This document shows, piece by piece, positions 38,746 to 49,748 of a DNA stretch of 64,000 bases. Each line of letters opens with the position of its first letter. The stretch's first letter is position 1. The stretch comes from Sphagnum compactum (taxonomy: Eukaryota > Bryophyta > Sphagnopsida > Sphagnales): the NCBI GenBank assembly GCA_965153455.1, contig OZ234498.1:19778001-19842000 (forward strand). The letters are read 5' to 3'. Both the position numbers and the translations under genes were made by a program. A model generated the notes under the pieces. The model was not told the DNA's origin. It made no database searches and saw nothing but the letters and a program-made list of their open reading frames with translations.

Positions 38746-40700
38746 CTTATTTCCAGGCTGTTGGTACTTATTTTATAGTCTAGTGATAGGAGAGGACTCC
38801 ATATCCCAGCAACAAAGCCCTCTAGGTGAAATTTATAATTTACCTTGGCAAAGGTGCTGTCGATTTTCTAATTCATCTATGCTACAAAGTCAAGCACCTA
38901 AAACACTCTACAAGGTTTGTAGTGGAAAAGAACTGGAAAAGAACTGAGCAATTTCCTTTCTCACAAAGTTTTAGCAATTCAAGAAAGAAATCCATATTGC
39001 ATGGATTAAACAAGTGTTGGATGGTTGTTTCAACCAGTGTTGGGCGGTTTTCACTTGTTTTGTAAGAATCGTTGATTTCAATTTTTGTGGCAGGTTCTAA
39101 GAATTGCCCAAGTTTTCAGAGTTTCAGAAAAAATCCAGGTGGTCTTCACCATTAACACTTCTCACAAAATTTTGAACCATCGGTTTTCAGGGACAGTTTT
39201 CACAAGTCATTCTCAAAAATCATGGTTTTTACCTTTTTATATATATAAAAATTTAACTTTTTTTTTTGGGTTTTTCGTTTCTTACAATCAGTTTTTTTGG
39301 TGGCATGAAACTCAGTTTAGCAGCAAATTTGGTGCTAAACTGAGTTTGCCCTGTTCCTTTAGCGAGACACTAAAATACCCCCATTGACCACTGTCGAGCG
39401 CCTGTTTTTCTTGTCTTCTTGCACATGTTTTTGCGCCCCTGCATGGTTCTGCATAAAACCATGCAGCATGGTTCTACATGTTCTTTTTATTCTGGAAAAG
39501 AACTTAATATTGTTCTTTTAATTTTCTAATAATTTACGTTCTGCAGGCAGCTCACCGAATTTGAAAACTGAACTTGCAGCTACAGAACATGCTACCAACT
39601 ACTGGCAGGGAGGGGTTATTTAGCCTCTCGCAGTCCGTTCTCTTCCTGAACGCTTTCAACTAATCACTGCGGCTGGTATTTGTGCTGTAGCTATATATGT
39701 TCTCGATCCTGGTGCATTTAATTCTGAGTCCCAGTATTTCATACCCTTATTTAATAGAATTTCATGGCTTTGCGTACAACATCCACCAGGGGATGAAGCA
39801 TCAAATGGGGGGTGCAACTCATGCCCAACCCAACAGGGCATGACTTTCAAGCTAAGTCTAATATATACATATTTTATTACCATTGGAATCGGACCCTTCT
39901 CAAACTGTGAGAACCGCTCCGGTTTTTAAATTGGTTACGCGGCTTTCACAATCGGGTTCTCCCATTGGCGTGAGAAACTTCAATCCGGTTCTCATGATGG
40001 TTGTCATATCTGGTTCTCACTGGCCGGCTTTGAGCTGATGGGTGAGAACCGGCCAACACTGGTTTCAACCATTGATTCCAGTTTTTGGACTATTTTCAGA
40101 ATCAGAGAACTGTTGGCTTGGATGAAACCTTACAAAACTTTATTTATAAACATACCATAGATTTGGAAAATGTACAAATGAATAAGAAAAAAGAAAAGGG
40201 AGAATTTACAGGATGTTAAGTTAGTTCAAACAACATGTCAAAATGTCTCTATGTCAAAAATTGATTGCTGTAATACATGGGCCATATTTCCCTTATCTCA
40301 AAAGTCAATAGCCTACAATAGGTCAGCCATGGCGATGCAAGGTGCATCCTGAAGGGGTGAGAGTTGAGAAGTAACTAAGCATATGGCTACTGCCCGACTT
40401 AAGATGAAAAATGCTTGTATCCTTTGTAATGCAATTGAAATTTTTTGACCAAAAAAATAATAATAAAGACAGAAAGATGAAAACTCTCTAGCCCTTTCAA
40501 GCTGCAAATGGCATTGACACAATTGTGTAAAAACATATTGGCTTGTTTGTATAGATACCCAAATATCTCAATTGCTAAAAGGAAAAACTGATCAGTGGGG
40601 TGTGGACTGGGATAATTTATTTTATTTTTTTACAAATCATCATAATCAAAGAATTCTGATCCTGGTTATTTCAAAAATCTTAAAGAATCACCAATTTGAG

Positions 40701-41945
40701 GAATCAACTCAGAAACTAGAACCAAACAACACCAGCTTGCTCCAATCTTACGTGGGTATTAGAATCTGCTAGAGATACTTACTAATTACAACCTGGGTAT
40801 ATATGCAATCACCCAGCAGGGGTGAAAAAAAAAATCTAAAATCGGGTTTTGGTGTAGAACCTAGGTTCTAAATTTTTTGAAATTAAAAAAAAAAGCTTTT
40901 CTATCTGTGGGTTCTGTGCCAGTTGTTTCATGGAAACTGCTGGTTTTTCGATGTTTCCGAATAACCCAAACCGGAAGTTCTGTAATTTTGATTGTTTCTC
41001 AAAAACAAATCCATGGTTCTTTGATTCTGAAATATAAAATAAACCAAAACAGTCGGTCATGTACAAAATCAAATAACTCCACATCACTGGTTGAAACCCA
41101 GGACTAGTAGCAACTCTCCACCAGACCCTCCCTCCTGCAACCCTTTGCGACATCAGATGCATTATTGTACTTTCAAATTTTCGTCCAGAAGATTAGGCAA
41201 ACTCTACTGTCAATGTCCTGAATCCTAAGTCATTTATTCTTCAAAGTCAAGCACCTACAACATGGTACAGACTGAAGCACCTACGAGACTACAAAATCAA
41301 CACCCTACAATGTCTAGTGGCAGAGAACTAGAAGACAGCAGGGATTTTTTTTCGACATTATTGAAGTACGTCCAATGCAGAGGATGGTGAGCATTAGTTA
41401 GCTTGAAATGGCAACTGTCCTGGGTGGGCTGTAGCATTTGTACAAAAGTGCTGTTACAAGTGGTGACTTTGGAAGTCACTATGTCTAGATGTGGCTAATT
41501 TAACATTTTTATTTCGAAAAATGGCGAAACAATCCCTGAAAATCACAATTTTTTCATTTTTTGAAAAACATTTGCCAACTTCCAAAAATTTCACCTTTGC
41601 ACCTTTGCACACATTGGAATGGACCCTTTCCGCAAGGAGTTAGGAGAGTCTAAGAAGGGTCACTGTGGAAAAGGGTCCAAAAGCAGAGGTTAATGAAATT
41701 GAGCATTCCTATTGGTCAAGAGTTATATATTTTCAAATTCTGTGAGAATGGAAGTCATGCTATGGTTTGAGGACATTGGCGAGAGCACATCAAGTCTCCC
41801 ATTTTTGACCAATTCTAAAGTTGGCATGGCTGGTTTTGTGAATCTTCACAAGATGGCTCCTATAAAGAACTCATTTTCACACCTTCAGGGGGCACAAAAT
41901 GGAGGCCAATCATCATATTTCCATCTTGTCCAACAGCTACACATG
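40701..41945 (+). repeat. 1.2-kb direct repeat, left copy
   Basis: Nearly identical to 44,072-45,276 in the same orientation, with small indels including a roughly 40-bp segment near 40,790. Both copies begin near ATCAAC(T/C)CAGAAACTAG and end at CCAACAGCTACACAT. They could be the LTRs of a non-autonomous retrotransposon (internal part 41,946-44,071) or a segmental duplication. Clear TG..CA ends and a target duplication were not found. A short related stretch lies at 38,865-38,940. Confidence 0.85.
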
Positions 41946-42904
41946 TTAGCCAAGTTGGTGACCTTCAACCACCATAGTGGGTGGTAATTTGATTGTTGGA
42001 TCCATAATAGATTTTTCAATTTCCACTAGTTGAAAACCCCCTTTTCCCTATTACATTTCCAACTCCTTTTCAACTACAATTTTTAGTTAAAAATGACAAA
42101 CTTAGTTGAAAAATATTATTTGCAACTAAAAACAATGGCAATTGACAAGGACAAGTTGAAAAGGACATTCCAATTGAAAACCTTAGCTATGTGTCAACAC
42201 CACATCAATTGCCACTTCAAACCATTTTAGTTGTGAATAACATGAATTGTTAAAGTTGAAATTCATTTTCAACTTGAATAATAGGGTGGATGAACTCCAT
42301 ACAAACATTTCATGGCATCATCATTTTTGTATCTCAATATTAAAATAAATAAATTAAATATGGATTTTTCAATTTAAGAAGGGAGGATATTTTGACATGT
42401 GGATTAACGAGACACTAACATGTGGAAGTGATAAACAATTTAAAAACTAAATATTGTTGATAAATAACGTGAATTTAAATTGTCCATCTTGCATCTAATA
42501 GGATTTTGACATAAACTTTATATTTCACTAGGCCTAGGTACCTACCTATTGGATTGAACTTAAGTACCTATGTAGGTAAGTAGGTAAAATAACCTATGTT
42601 TAACTAAGTAGGTAACTAAGCTACCTACCCATCAAAACCTATTTACTAAATAAACTAGTTGAAGATAATCCTATTTTATTTTTGGCATAGTTTTTGGGGT
42701 CAAACCATTTTGATTGGCTAATCCAAGTTTAATTTTTTTTATAAAAATGGTTGGTGCATGTAATTATATAGTTTGTAAACTTGAAACATATGACAAAAAA
42801 TATGCGTCAAATGTTTTAATTACATCTTAATTGCAACTATTAAGATACACATGCTGATAATTTAAGGACAAAAACTTATAAATATTTGTACATTGTTCTA
42901 TTGC

Positions 42905-43490
42905 TTTTGAAGTTCAAAAACATTTTGTAGTCCTTTACTTCACATCTAATGCAACAAAAATTGTTCAAATCCATGAAGTTTTGAACAAGATATGCCTTTT
43001 CCAAGTGAAGGGAGTCATGGGCGTGATGTGGGTTGGCACATATGGTGAGTTTGCATTTTGGAGCTTGAGATCTTTGGATGTCACTCTATTATCCTCGCAC
43101 TTCAAAAATATTTTGTAGAACTTTAGATGGTGCAATCAATGCAACAAAAATCGCTCAAATTGATAAAGGTTTGAACAAGATATGCATTCTCCAAATGAAG
43201 GGGGTCATGGGCATGATGTGGGTTGCCACATATGACCAATTTACATTTTGGAGCCTAAGATCTTTGGATGTCATGCTATTGTTTTCAATGATTTTGTAAA
43301 GGTTCATATGGTGCATTTAATGCAACAAAACTTGTTCAAATTGATGAAGGTTTGGGCAACATATGCGATCTCCAAGTCAAGGGGGTCATGGGGATGTGGG
43401 TTGGCACTTATCACTAGTTTGTATTTTGGAGCTTAAGATTTTTGGATGTCACTCTATTATCTATCCATTTCAAAAAAAGTTTGTAAAGCT
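42905..43490 (+). repeat. Satellite-like tandem array, about 185-bp unit, three copies
   Basis: Units starting near 42,909, 43,097 and 43,284, with a partial one at 43,466, share TTTTGTA.., AATGCAACAAAA, AAGGGGGTCATGGGCATGA and GATCTTTGGATGTCA blocks. The array lies between the two 1.2-kb repeats. It does not encode a recognisable protein. Confidence 0.85.
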
Positions 43491-44071
43491 TCAAATTACG
43501 CTTCCGTTGCTTTTTAAATTGTTGAAAACAAACAAAAAATGAGGAAGAAATGAAATTTGAAAGTAAGGGGTCTCAATGTTTTTTTTCTTTCTTCTTTGTT
43601 TTTGGAGTTTTGTGAAAAAGTGTAGATTTTCAATCCGTTCACCCATGGTCATGAAAATGTTTTCCAAAAACACAAAAAACTTCAAAATTTTGGTAAAGGT
43701 TTGGTGATAGGTGTGTCTACCCTATCCATCAGTTATGTTACAATAAGCTAATCCACCTACTCGTTGTATTAAATATTAAACATAAAAATATCTAACAAAT
43801 AAAAAACCTATTATCATCATTCTTAAATATTTAAAATAATAATAATTACTAATATTGATATTATTATATTTATCTTGCTAGATATTAAGTATACTTGTAT
43901 TAATTAAAATTTTCAAATAACACTATTTATATATTCAATAAATATTCAATAATAATAATTATTATATTTGTAATTAATTATATAATTGGTGCTAATAATC
44001 ATATAAAATAATACTTAAATTTGATATTAGAAAATAAATTTTCATTTTACAATATGTTGCTAAAAGACAGC

Positions 44072-45276
44072 GAAATCAACCCAGAAACTAGAACCAAACA
44101 ACACCAGTTTGAACCAATGTTACGTGGGTATTAGAATTTGCTACAGATACTTACTGATTAAACGGGTGAAAAAAAATCTAAAATCAGGTTTTGGTGTAGA
44201 ACCTAGGTTCTCAAATGTTTTGAAATTAAAAAAAGAAAAAAAAAGCTATTCTAACCGTGGGTTCTGTGCCAGTCGTTTCAGGGAAACTGCTGGTTCTTCC
44301 ATGTTTCCGAATAACCCAAACCGAAAGTTCTCTCAAAAACAAATCCATGGTCCTTTGATTCTGAAATATAAAATAAACCAAAACAGTCGGTCACTGACAA
44401 AATCAAATAACTCCACATCACTGGTTGAAACCCAGGACTAGTACCAACTCTCCACCAGACCCTCCCTCCTGCAACCCTTTGCAACATCAGATGCATTATT
44501 GTACTTTCAAAATTTCGTCCAGAAGATTAGGCAAACTCTCCTGTCAATGTCCTGAATCCTAAGTCATCTATTCTTCAAAGTCAAGCACCTACAACATGGT
44601 ACAGACTGAAGCACCTACGACTACAAAATCAACACCCTACAAGGTCTAGTGGCAGAGAACTAGAAGAGAGCAGGGACTTTTTTTCGACATTATTGATGTA
44701 CGTCCAATGCAGAGGATGGTGAGCATTAGTTAGCTTGAAATGGCAACTGTCCTGGGTGGGCTGTAGCATTTGTACAAAAGTGCTGTTACAAGTGGTGACT
44801 TCGGAAGTCACGATGTCTAGATGTGGCTAATTTAACATTTTTATTTCGAAAAATGGCGAAACAATCCCTGAAAATCCCAATTTTTTCATTTTTTGAAAAA
44901 CATTTGCCAACTTCCAAAAATTTCACCTTTGCACCTTTGCACACATTGGAATGGACCCTTTCCGCAAGGTGTTAGGAGAGTCTAAGAAGGGTCACTGTGG
45001 AAAAGGGTCCAAAAGCAGAGCTTAATGAAATTGAGCATTCCGATTGGTCAAGAGTTATATATTTTCAAATTCTGTGAGAATGGAAGTCATGCTATGGTTT
45101 GAGGACATTGGTGAGAGCACATCAAGTCTCCCATTTTTGACCAATTCTAAAGTTGGCATGGCTGGTTTTGTGAATCTTCACAAGATGGCTCCTATAAAGA
45201 ACTCATTTTCACACCTTCACAGTGCACAAAATGGAGGCCAATCATCATATTATCATCTTGTCCAACAGCTACACAT
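44072..45276 (+). repeat. 1.2-kb direct repeat, right copy
   Basis: Partner of 40,701-41,945, 3,371 bp away start to start. After the common end (CTACACAT) the flanks diverge completely: ATTGCAATGCATT on this side against GTTAGCCAAGTT on the left. Confidence 0.85.
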
Positions 45277-45652
45277 TGCAATGCATTATTTGTACAATCA
45301 CTCTATGCACGGCCGTAGTTAAAAACAAAAGCCACCAATATCTTGTGCCTATGCTCATTCATTGTGTGTAGTAGAAGTAAAAAAAACTTATATAAAAAAG
45401 AAAAATAACAAAACCCTTAACTCAAAATTCTTCCATTCCTTCTCATTAGGTACACAAGTTTGTTTCACATAGAATTTGTACCATTGCCAAATTATATGCA
45501 GCCAAGAAAAACAAATTACAGGAAAAACCCAGAAAACTTGGGCTTCAAAGTGGGCTTCAAATAGCTTTGTGACACTATGTAATGAGTACTCTCTGTATGA
45601 TAGTGTGACTCATGTTGATTAGGTACCTGGTTGTGGGTAACCCCAAAGTTCC

Positions 45653-46262
45653 TGTTTTTTTTGTGATTGGCATCATTGATTGGGCCATCATAAAACTGAT
45701 AAAATGTAGCAAATACGACATGCCCAAAGCACATATACTGGAGTGTCCTTGTTTTGATCTTGTTATTTCGGTCACAAGATCAGAACTAAAGGCAAAGGAT
45801 ATGGGATAAAGCAAGGTGCTATTGGGAACATGTTGGGAACCCAGTAGGAATTGGATGGGAACACATTGGGAAAATAGTCCCTACCCTCCTTCTCGAAAGA
45901 AAAAACAAACTGGGCCCTTGAGTGCATGCGAGTTCACCTCCTTGCTAGCCAGAATTTCTATGCCTACTTCCTCTGTTCTTTACCATTTTTGGCCTAGGCT
46001 AATTGGAGGGCAATGAACTCTGGGTGGCACGACATTTTAATTACTGTCACCTACAGAATGTCCACCACCAGCATCATGGTTTTTTTTCAATCTTGTGGCA
46101 CGCAAAATTTGGCAAAAATTTCCCCCAAAACAAAAAAAAACTCATCAAATCTACACTAGAATATAAATGAAAAAAAAAAAAAACCCCAAAGTTTTTGTTA
46201 AAATCACAGATTTTGTGGGAAAAGAAATCATTGATCACCATGGTTTGACAAATTCTTCTCTT
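45653..46262 (+). repeat. 0.6-kb direct repeat, left copy, with terminal hairpin
   Basis: Repeated at 47,462-48,064 with small differences. Both start at a hairpin (TTTGTGATTGGC...GGCCATCA) and end at ACAAATTCTTCTCTT. The sequence between the copies is unrelated and contains no gene. Confidence 0.85.
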
Positions 46263-47461
46263 TAGTGGAGGTAGGCCTGAGGGCTCAAAACCCAATCTAA
46301 ATTTTCAGAGTGCCACGTGGCATCATTTAAAACACTTTCAAAGGAAAGCTGAAGGTGACCAACCAGTCATCAGTGTAGGTGCCGCAAGTTGGCCAGGGTG
46401 AACCAGCACCCATGTTGGTACCTTGACCTTTATGAGTGAGGCCTCTTAGTGGCCATCTGAAGCCCAAAAAATGTTAAATCTGAACTCAGACACCCTGATT
46501 TAGTCTTAGCATGGGATATTTGTAATGTTTAGAAATAATTTAAATGGACTAGCTTGGGTTCACCCAAAGGCTCTCAAGTCACTGTGCCCTTGTTGGCTGA
46601 TGGAATATCATTGAAACTACTTAATAGCAAGATGGGAATTTGAAAAAGTTTCTCAGAGTCCACAATTTTTTTATAAAAACAATCAAGGCATTGAGGCTAG
46701 TGTTGCCCTGTTATTGGGGAATTGTTTTTAAATAAATATGTTGGGTACTAATAAAGGGCACAATGACAGGCTATTGCAACCTACATGCCGGTTCTCACTA
46801 GCAGCAATATTTATTTTGGGGAAAAAAAAAGGTGAGCTAGAGTTGCACAAGAAGTCCAAGACCATATAATTCACAGGGCTCTTGTGAAAATCCCCTCCGA
46901 TCTCATTTGTATCATTAAATCCATCAGAGACATGTCTGTGGACATCAGTTGCAGAAAGCGTCCAGGTGCTGAAGAAGACTTATGTATGCCAGTGATTTTG
47001 CAGCTGCTGCTGGCTTGTTCCCCCCCTCCCCCCCATGTAGTAGGCTAAGTAGTATTCAGTTTTCTGGGCAGCTTGGTCTACAACGTTAGAGAACAACAGT
47101 CTGTTAAGATCCTGTAAATAGTCCAACTGTTCCAAATTGGTACTGTTCTTTTTTCCAAGTCTCATACTGTGACTAGCAATCATTTACTGTGTTTGTAGTT
47201 GCTGGAAACAACAGGCTATGTGAAATTTTCGAAGTCCTCACCTCTTCTTAATAGGTAATGACTAGGTAATATTCCAGAGGAAGAGTGTAATATCATCATC
47301 CGCTCTGTCTCCGTCGACTCTCTCTAGTGACCCAAGCTGACAACGTTTAGGTTAGTGCTGCGGGAGCAGTATTACTCTACTTGAGAGAGAGACGGACGTA
47401 GTCAATAAAAGACAGCGATAGGCCTACCTCCACTCCAGGTCCCAGAAGGGACCAACTAGTT

Positions 47462-48064
47462 TCTTTTTGTGATTGGCATCATTGATTGGCCCATCACAAA
47501 CCGATAAAATGTAGCAAATGGGACATGCCCAAAGCATGTATATGGTAGTGTCCTTGTTTTGAGCTTGTTATTTCTGTCACAAGATCAGAACTGAAGGCAA
47601 AGGATATGGGATAAAGCAAGGTGCTATTGGGAACATGTTGGGAACCCAGTAGGAACTTGATTGGAACACATTGGGAAAATAGTCCCTCCCCTCCTTCTCG
47701 AAAGAAAAAAAAAACTGGGCCCTTGAGTGCTCACCTCCTTGCTACGCAGAATTTTTATGCCTACCTCCTCTGTTCTTTACCAATTTTTGGCAGAGGCTAA
47801 TGGGATCGGCATGAACTCTGGGTTGCACAAGATTTTAATTACCATCAACTACATAATGTCCACGACCAGCATCATTCCTTTTTTTTCCAATGTTGTGGCA
47901 TGGAAAATTTGGCGAAAATTTCCCCAGAAAATAGAAAAACTCATCAAATCTACACTAGAATATAAACAAAAATTTAAAAATAAAACCCCAAAGTTTCTGT
48001 TAAAACCACAGATTTTGTGGGAAAAGAAATCGTGGATCACCATGGTTTGACAAATTCTTCTCTT
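47462..48064 (+). repeat. 0.6-kb direct repeat, right copy, with terminal hairpin
   Basis: Partner of 45,653-46,262. Its hairpin arms are 47,466-47,477 and 47,489-47,500, pairing 11 of 12. The open frames inside it are shared with the left copy and look non-coding. Confidence 0.85.
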
Positions 48065-48675
48065 GTTCTTCTGAAAGCTTGTGAATGTTTTCTGGGGAGA
48101 TATCACCAGAAGAGTTGTCAAACAAACCTAAGAGTTGTGGGACCAACTTGAGCAGTATCACAGCCTGGGCCAGAGTGAACCAGAACCCACCAATAATGCA
48201 CCATGAAGGATTGATGGAAAGTGAACAGGCAACAGTCATCTTTTGGGTTCCAGTTCTTGCTTGTTTTACTACCTACCTACTAACCAGCTACCTAATAGGT
48301 GGGTAGTAAAGACAGCCCTTCCCTATGTAGAATCCATCTACCTACCCAATAGTCACCTATCTTCCTACATATCTACCCATGTACAGGACTTCCTTCTTAC
48401 ACAAGGGGTTACCCAAGGTGAAATCAGATATTAACTCAGTTGAGGTTCATCCCCAACTGAGTGATGACAGCTATCCAGTGGAAGGTGCATTGGTGAGTGC
48501 TGGTTCACTGGGGCCACAGGCTGAATCGTTATAAGGCCAAGTTCGAGCCTTGCAGTCTTCAGGCGCACAAGTTTCTTCTTCACTAAATTGCCGACTTCGC
48601 AAAAGTCTTGAGTCTCCGGGGCAATCCTCATTACTCCGATAATCTGTCTCACTCGATTTACTTCCATAGAGCTGG

Positions 48676-49180
48676 GATGCTAGAGGTTTCAGGACTTACT
48701 TGTGTTTCAAGAATTATGAGATGCGGTCCGTGTGTTAGTTGCTTTCAAATCATGAGGTGGACAATTTGTTCACCATGTGCATGTAAACGGGACAAATGAT
48801 TTATGTTGTCACAGCAGAAAGTCAATATGTTCTCAATTCGAGAACTCGTTGTCTTCTTTCAGAAGAGATGCTCCTTTGACTCTGGCACTGAAAAACCAGT
48901 TTGCTAGAGGTTTCAAGGATTTCTTGTGTTTCAGGAAATTAGATGTGACCGTTCGTGTGCCAATTGCCTTACAGGCATAAGCTGAATACTATGTGCAGGA
49001 TGTGTACGGAAACTTGATGATAATAGCCGATGGTCCTTTGAATCTGTCACTGGAAGATTGGGTTGCTAGCCCGGTTTCAGGAATTGCTTGTATTTTCAAT
49101 AATCAGATGTGGTTCGTGTGCCAGTTGCTGTCAAGGCATGGGATGAACAATTTGTGCAGGATGCGCACGGAAACCTGATC
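48676..49180 (+). repeat. Degenerate tandem repeat of about 150-160 bp upstream of the NB-ARC gene
   Basis: Three units (about 48,676-48,795, 48,868-49,012 and 49,029-49,177), with a possible fourth starting at 49,253, share TCCTTTGA.TCTG.CACTG, TTGCTAG, TTTCAGGA.TT.CTTGT and GTTCGTGTGCCA.TTGC blocks, then GTGCAGGATG.GCACGGAAAC. The array lies directly 5' of the NB-ARC gene and might belong to its promoter or leader. Confidence 0.65.
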
Positions 49181-49513
49181 TCAAATTTGTGTTGTTACTT
49201 ACAAAAGTCGTGTTTTCATGCTTCGAAATTTATTTTTACGATTTGGGAAGCGACCTTCTACTGACCTCGACACTGAAAGGTCGGTTTGCGGAGAGGCTTC
49301 TCCTTCAACAACTCCTTCAAGGGCATCTCACGATGTAAGCATTCCAATTCTAGTGTAGTTTTTTCATTAGGTTCTGAAGCAAAAATTTTATACATACTCT
49401 TGAGGATCCACTTAGAATAATGTAAAATTAAGTTATCAGTGTAATAATTAGCACATATAAAGCTCATGGATTTACATGTTTTGAGCAAATAACCAAAGAT
49501 TGGTGTTTTTTAG

Positions 49514-49663
49514 GATTATCAACATACTATGCGGATGCTCGCAAGACCAACGAGATCTGCAATTCTATTGTCTCTGATTTTCTAGCATTGATGCTTCAAG
49601 ACGTCTCTCATCCTTTTACTGGCGACTTGTGTGATCAGTCCTTGACACTTGATATATTAAGGA
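49514..49663 (+). other. Possible upstream exon of the hydrolase-NB-ARC gene
   Basis: After a tttttttag acceptor, an open stretch reads DARKTNEICNSIVSDFLALM followed by LQDVSHPFTG and ends at a strong donor (GGA|GTGAGT). It looks like protein and sits where a 5' exon is needed. However, its phase does not match the next clear acceptor at 49,749: joining them gives a stop after a few codons. Either an exon is missed, another acceptor is used, or there is a one-base lesion. Confidence 0.35.
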
Positions 49664-49748
49664 GTGAGTTTTGAATATAAGTAGGAATGAATTGCAAACC
49701 AGAGTGTCCCAATTCGGAGCCATTAAATCCTTTGTAATTGTGTTACAG

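Noticed and set aside
38447-38947. Overlapping frames of 98 (minus) and 150 (plus) codons
   Set aside because: Open because of the 173-bp tandem duplication; the peptides are repetitive and no domain is seen.
41297-41479. 60-codon frame conserved between the two 1.2-kb repeats (also 44,629-44,811)
   Set aside because: Conservation is explained by recent duplication of the whole segment; no sign of protein-specific constraint.
49664-49748. Intron joining 49,663 to 49,749
   Set aside because: Good donor and acceptor, but the resulting frame hits a stop after a few codons; alternative in-phase acceptors would make introns of only 41-53 bp.
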